Shown one piece after another: positions 59,137 to 59,947 of a stretch of DNA of 59,947 nucleotides (position 1 is its first letter; each line of letters starts with the position of its first letter). Origin of the DNA: Bacteroidales bacterium M2 (GTDB lineage Bacteria > Bacteroidota > Bacteroidia > Bacteroidales > Muribaculaceae). The translations under genes were made by a program, and so were the position numbers. The stretch is taken from NCBI GenBank assembly GCA_001689415.1, contig LUJM01000042.1:1-59947 (forward strand). Reading direction: 5' to 3'. The notes under the pieces are model-generated. The model saw only the letters and a list, made by a program, of their open reading frames with translations. It was not told where the DNA came from and searched no databases.

Positions 59137-59947
59137 AGCGATTTGTAGAGTTCGGCGTAACCGTCGACCATTTTGGATATGTCGAATTGGCCGACGCGTT
59201 GGAAGCAAGCGACTGCGACTGAGCGGTATTTTTCCGGGAAGTCCTCGAGAGCCATTATCTCGTTGGCAAGGGCCTTTGAATCACCGTGGGGGAATAATAT
59301 CCCGGCACCTTTGACTACCTCGCGGAGACCGTCGACGTCTGAAGCCAGAAACGGCCTGCCGACACTCATTCCCTCGACCGAGGAAAGCGACAGCCCCTCG
59401 AAATGAGATGACATGACAACATAGTCTGCGGCGTGGAGCAGCTGGGGTACATCAGTCCGCAGTCCGAGAAAGTGGACGCGGTCGCCAAGGTTTTCATCCC
59501 TGACAATGGTTTCGAGTTCCGGTCGACGGACGCCGTCGCCAACAAGGAAGAGGTGGAATCCGTAAGGAAGTTCTTTGAGAGACTTTATCAGTGTGTCCTG
59601 GTCTTTTTCCCAACGGAAGCCTGCAACCATTATTATTTTCCGGCTGCCCGGAGCCATTTTCTCAAGTTCGCCAGATGGAGCCGCATTTGCATAGCGGACG
59701 ATATCCACACCATTGTTTATTACTATCACTCCCGGGAGCGTAACCCTTAGATATTTTAAAAGGTTTTGTTTAGTCTTATCGGCAATACATATGATTTTAT
59801 CATAACGATGATACATCCATTTGTCGATTATTCTATAACCTTTTATTGTTCGACGCCTATTTGAGCCTCCATGTTCGGTTGTCAGCAATCTGCTTCTTTT
59901 TAAATAGGATAATATAGCTACAAATAGCTGCGGAGCAGTATTATGCG
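59133..59947 (-). CDS. GT4 glycosyltransferase, 5' end outside the window
   Basis: The frame is open to the right edge, where it reads 'HNTAPQLFVAILSYLKRSRL' and on to 'LTTEHGG', the usual middle of a GT4 N-terminal domain. The start is therefore beyond the window and the TTG at 59888 is not a real start. The C-terminal domain has 'VINNGVDIVRY', 'IIMVAGFRWEKDQDTLIKSL', 'FHLFLVGDGVRRPELE' and 'LLHAADYVVMSSHFEGLSLSSVEGMSVGRPFLASDVDGLREVV' with the EX7E element. It is probably part of the same surface-glycan operon and overlaps the acyltransferase start by ATGA. Confidence 0.9.
   Translation of the reverse strand, partial: HNTAPQLFVAILSYLKRSRLLTTEHGGSNRRRTIKGYRIIDKWMYHRYDKIICIADKTKQNLLKYLRVTLPGVIVINNGVDIVRYANAAPSGELEKMAPGSRKIIMVAGFRWEKDQDTLIKSLKELPYGFHLFLVGDGVRRPELETIVRDENLGDRVHFLGLRTDVPQLLHAADYVVMSSHFEGLSLSSVEGMSVGRPFLASDVDGLREVVKGAGILFPHGDSKALANEIMALEDFPEKYRSVAVACFQRVGQFDISKMVDGYAELYKSL

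Noticed and set aside
1..59947. tRNA, rRNA or CRISPR
   Set aside because: No cloverleaf-like sequence, rRNA stretch or regularly spaced direct repeats were noticed by eye; a covariance-model search would be decisive.

Overview
The window comes from a member of the Bacteroidota, most likely a gut Bacteroidales of the Muribaculaceae/Bacteroidaceae kind. The reasons are a complete SusC/SusD polysaccharide-utilisation locus run by a hybrid two-component regulator, many lipoproteins with a Cys followed by Ser/Asp-rich residues, C-terminal tails of the 'NLQG...GxYI...KVIxK' type, a DUF6377 membrane regulator, and promoters of the Bacteroidetes housekeeping type (TTTG, about 19-21 nt, TAnnTTTG) upstream of many genes. 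No rRNA, tRNA or CRISPR was recognised.

Layout. 0-2.4 kb: a DUF3575 outer-membrane protein, a secreted S41-type protease and a small membrane protein. 2.5-5.6 kb: a compact rightward array of orphan-immunity-like genes (SMI1/KNR4, DUF2947-like, DUF1963, an Imm33-like chimera), then a tautomerase and a GNAT acetyltransferase. 5.7-13.9 kb: an ABC-F ATPase, a DUF6377 regulator, and a divergent TonB-dependent receptor followed by a GH36 alpha-galactosidase. 14-29.4 kb: a galactan-type PUL, read leftward as surface lipoprotein, SusC, SusD, GH30, GH2 and SusE/F-like protein, with a divergent HTCS regulator. 29.4-30.3 kb: a patatin-like phospholipase. 30.4-36.9 kb: a second defence-like array (zinc ribbon, unknown protein, Sel1-DUF4303, a frameshifted remnant, a YdeI-GrpB fusion), then an AbiEi/AbiEii type IV toxin-antitoxin pair lying between two copies of a GrpB 3' end. 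36.9-45.1 kb: a ferredoxin/membrane cytochrome-like pair, two tandem AraC regulators and a divergent RND-type tripartite efflux operon with an attenuator-like hairpin in its leader. 45.4-46.9 kb: GNAT, HxlR regulator and its divergent NTF2-like target. 47-50 kb: a CotH-like lipoprotein and an ECF sigma factor fused in one polypeptide to a transmembrane helix, a periplasmic linker and an outer-membrane beta-barrel. 50.2-52.3 kb: a leftward operon of an adenylate-kinase-like protein and unknown proteins. 52.6-59.9 kb: a degenerate tyrosine recombinase, then the 3' half of a surface-glycan locus (GT4, acyltransferase with an in-frame TGA, GT4, PglC-like sugar transferase, NeuD/PglD-like acetyltransferase, PglE-like aminotransferase) that runs off the right edge.

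The most unusual item is the sigma factor-barrel fusion at 48507-50048, a single-chain version of the sigma plus dual-membrane-spanning anti-sigma pairs known in Bacteroides. Second are the two immunity-like arrays, which share sequence with each other, carry a repeated intergenic element and show several recombination scars. The AbiE-type module there has two perfect operator dyads flanking its promoter.
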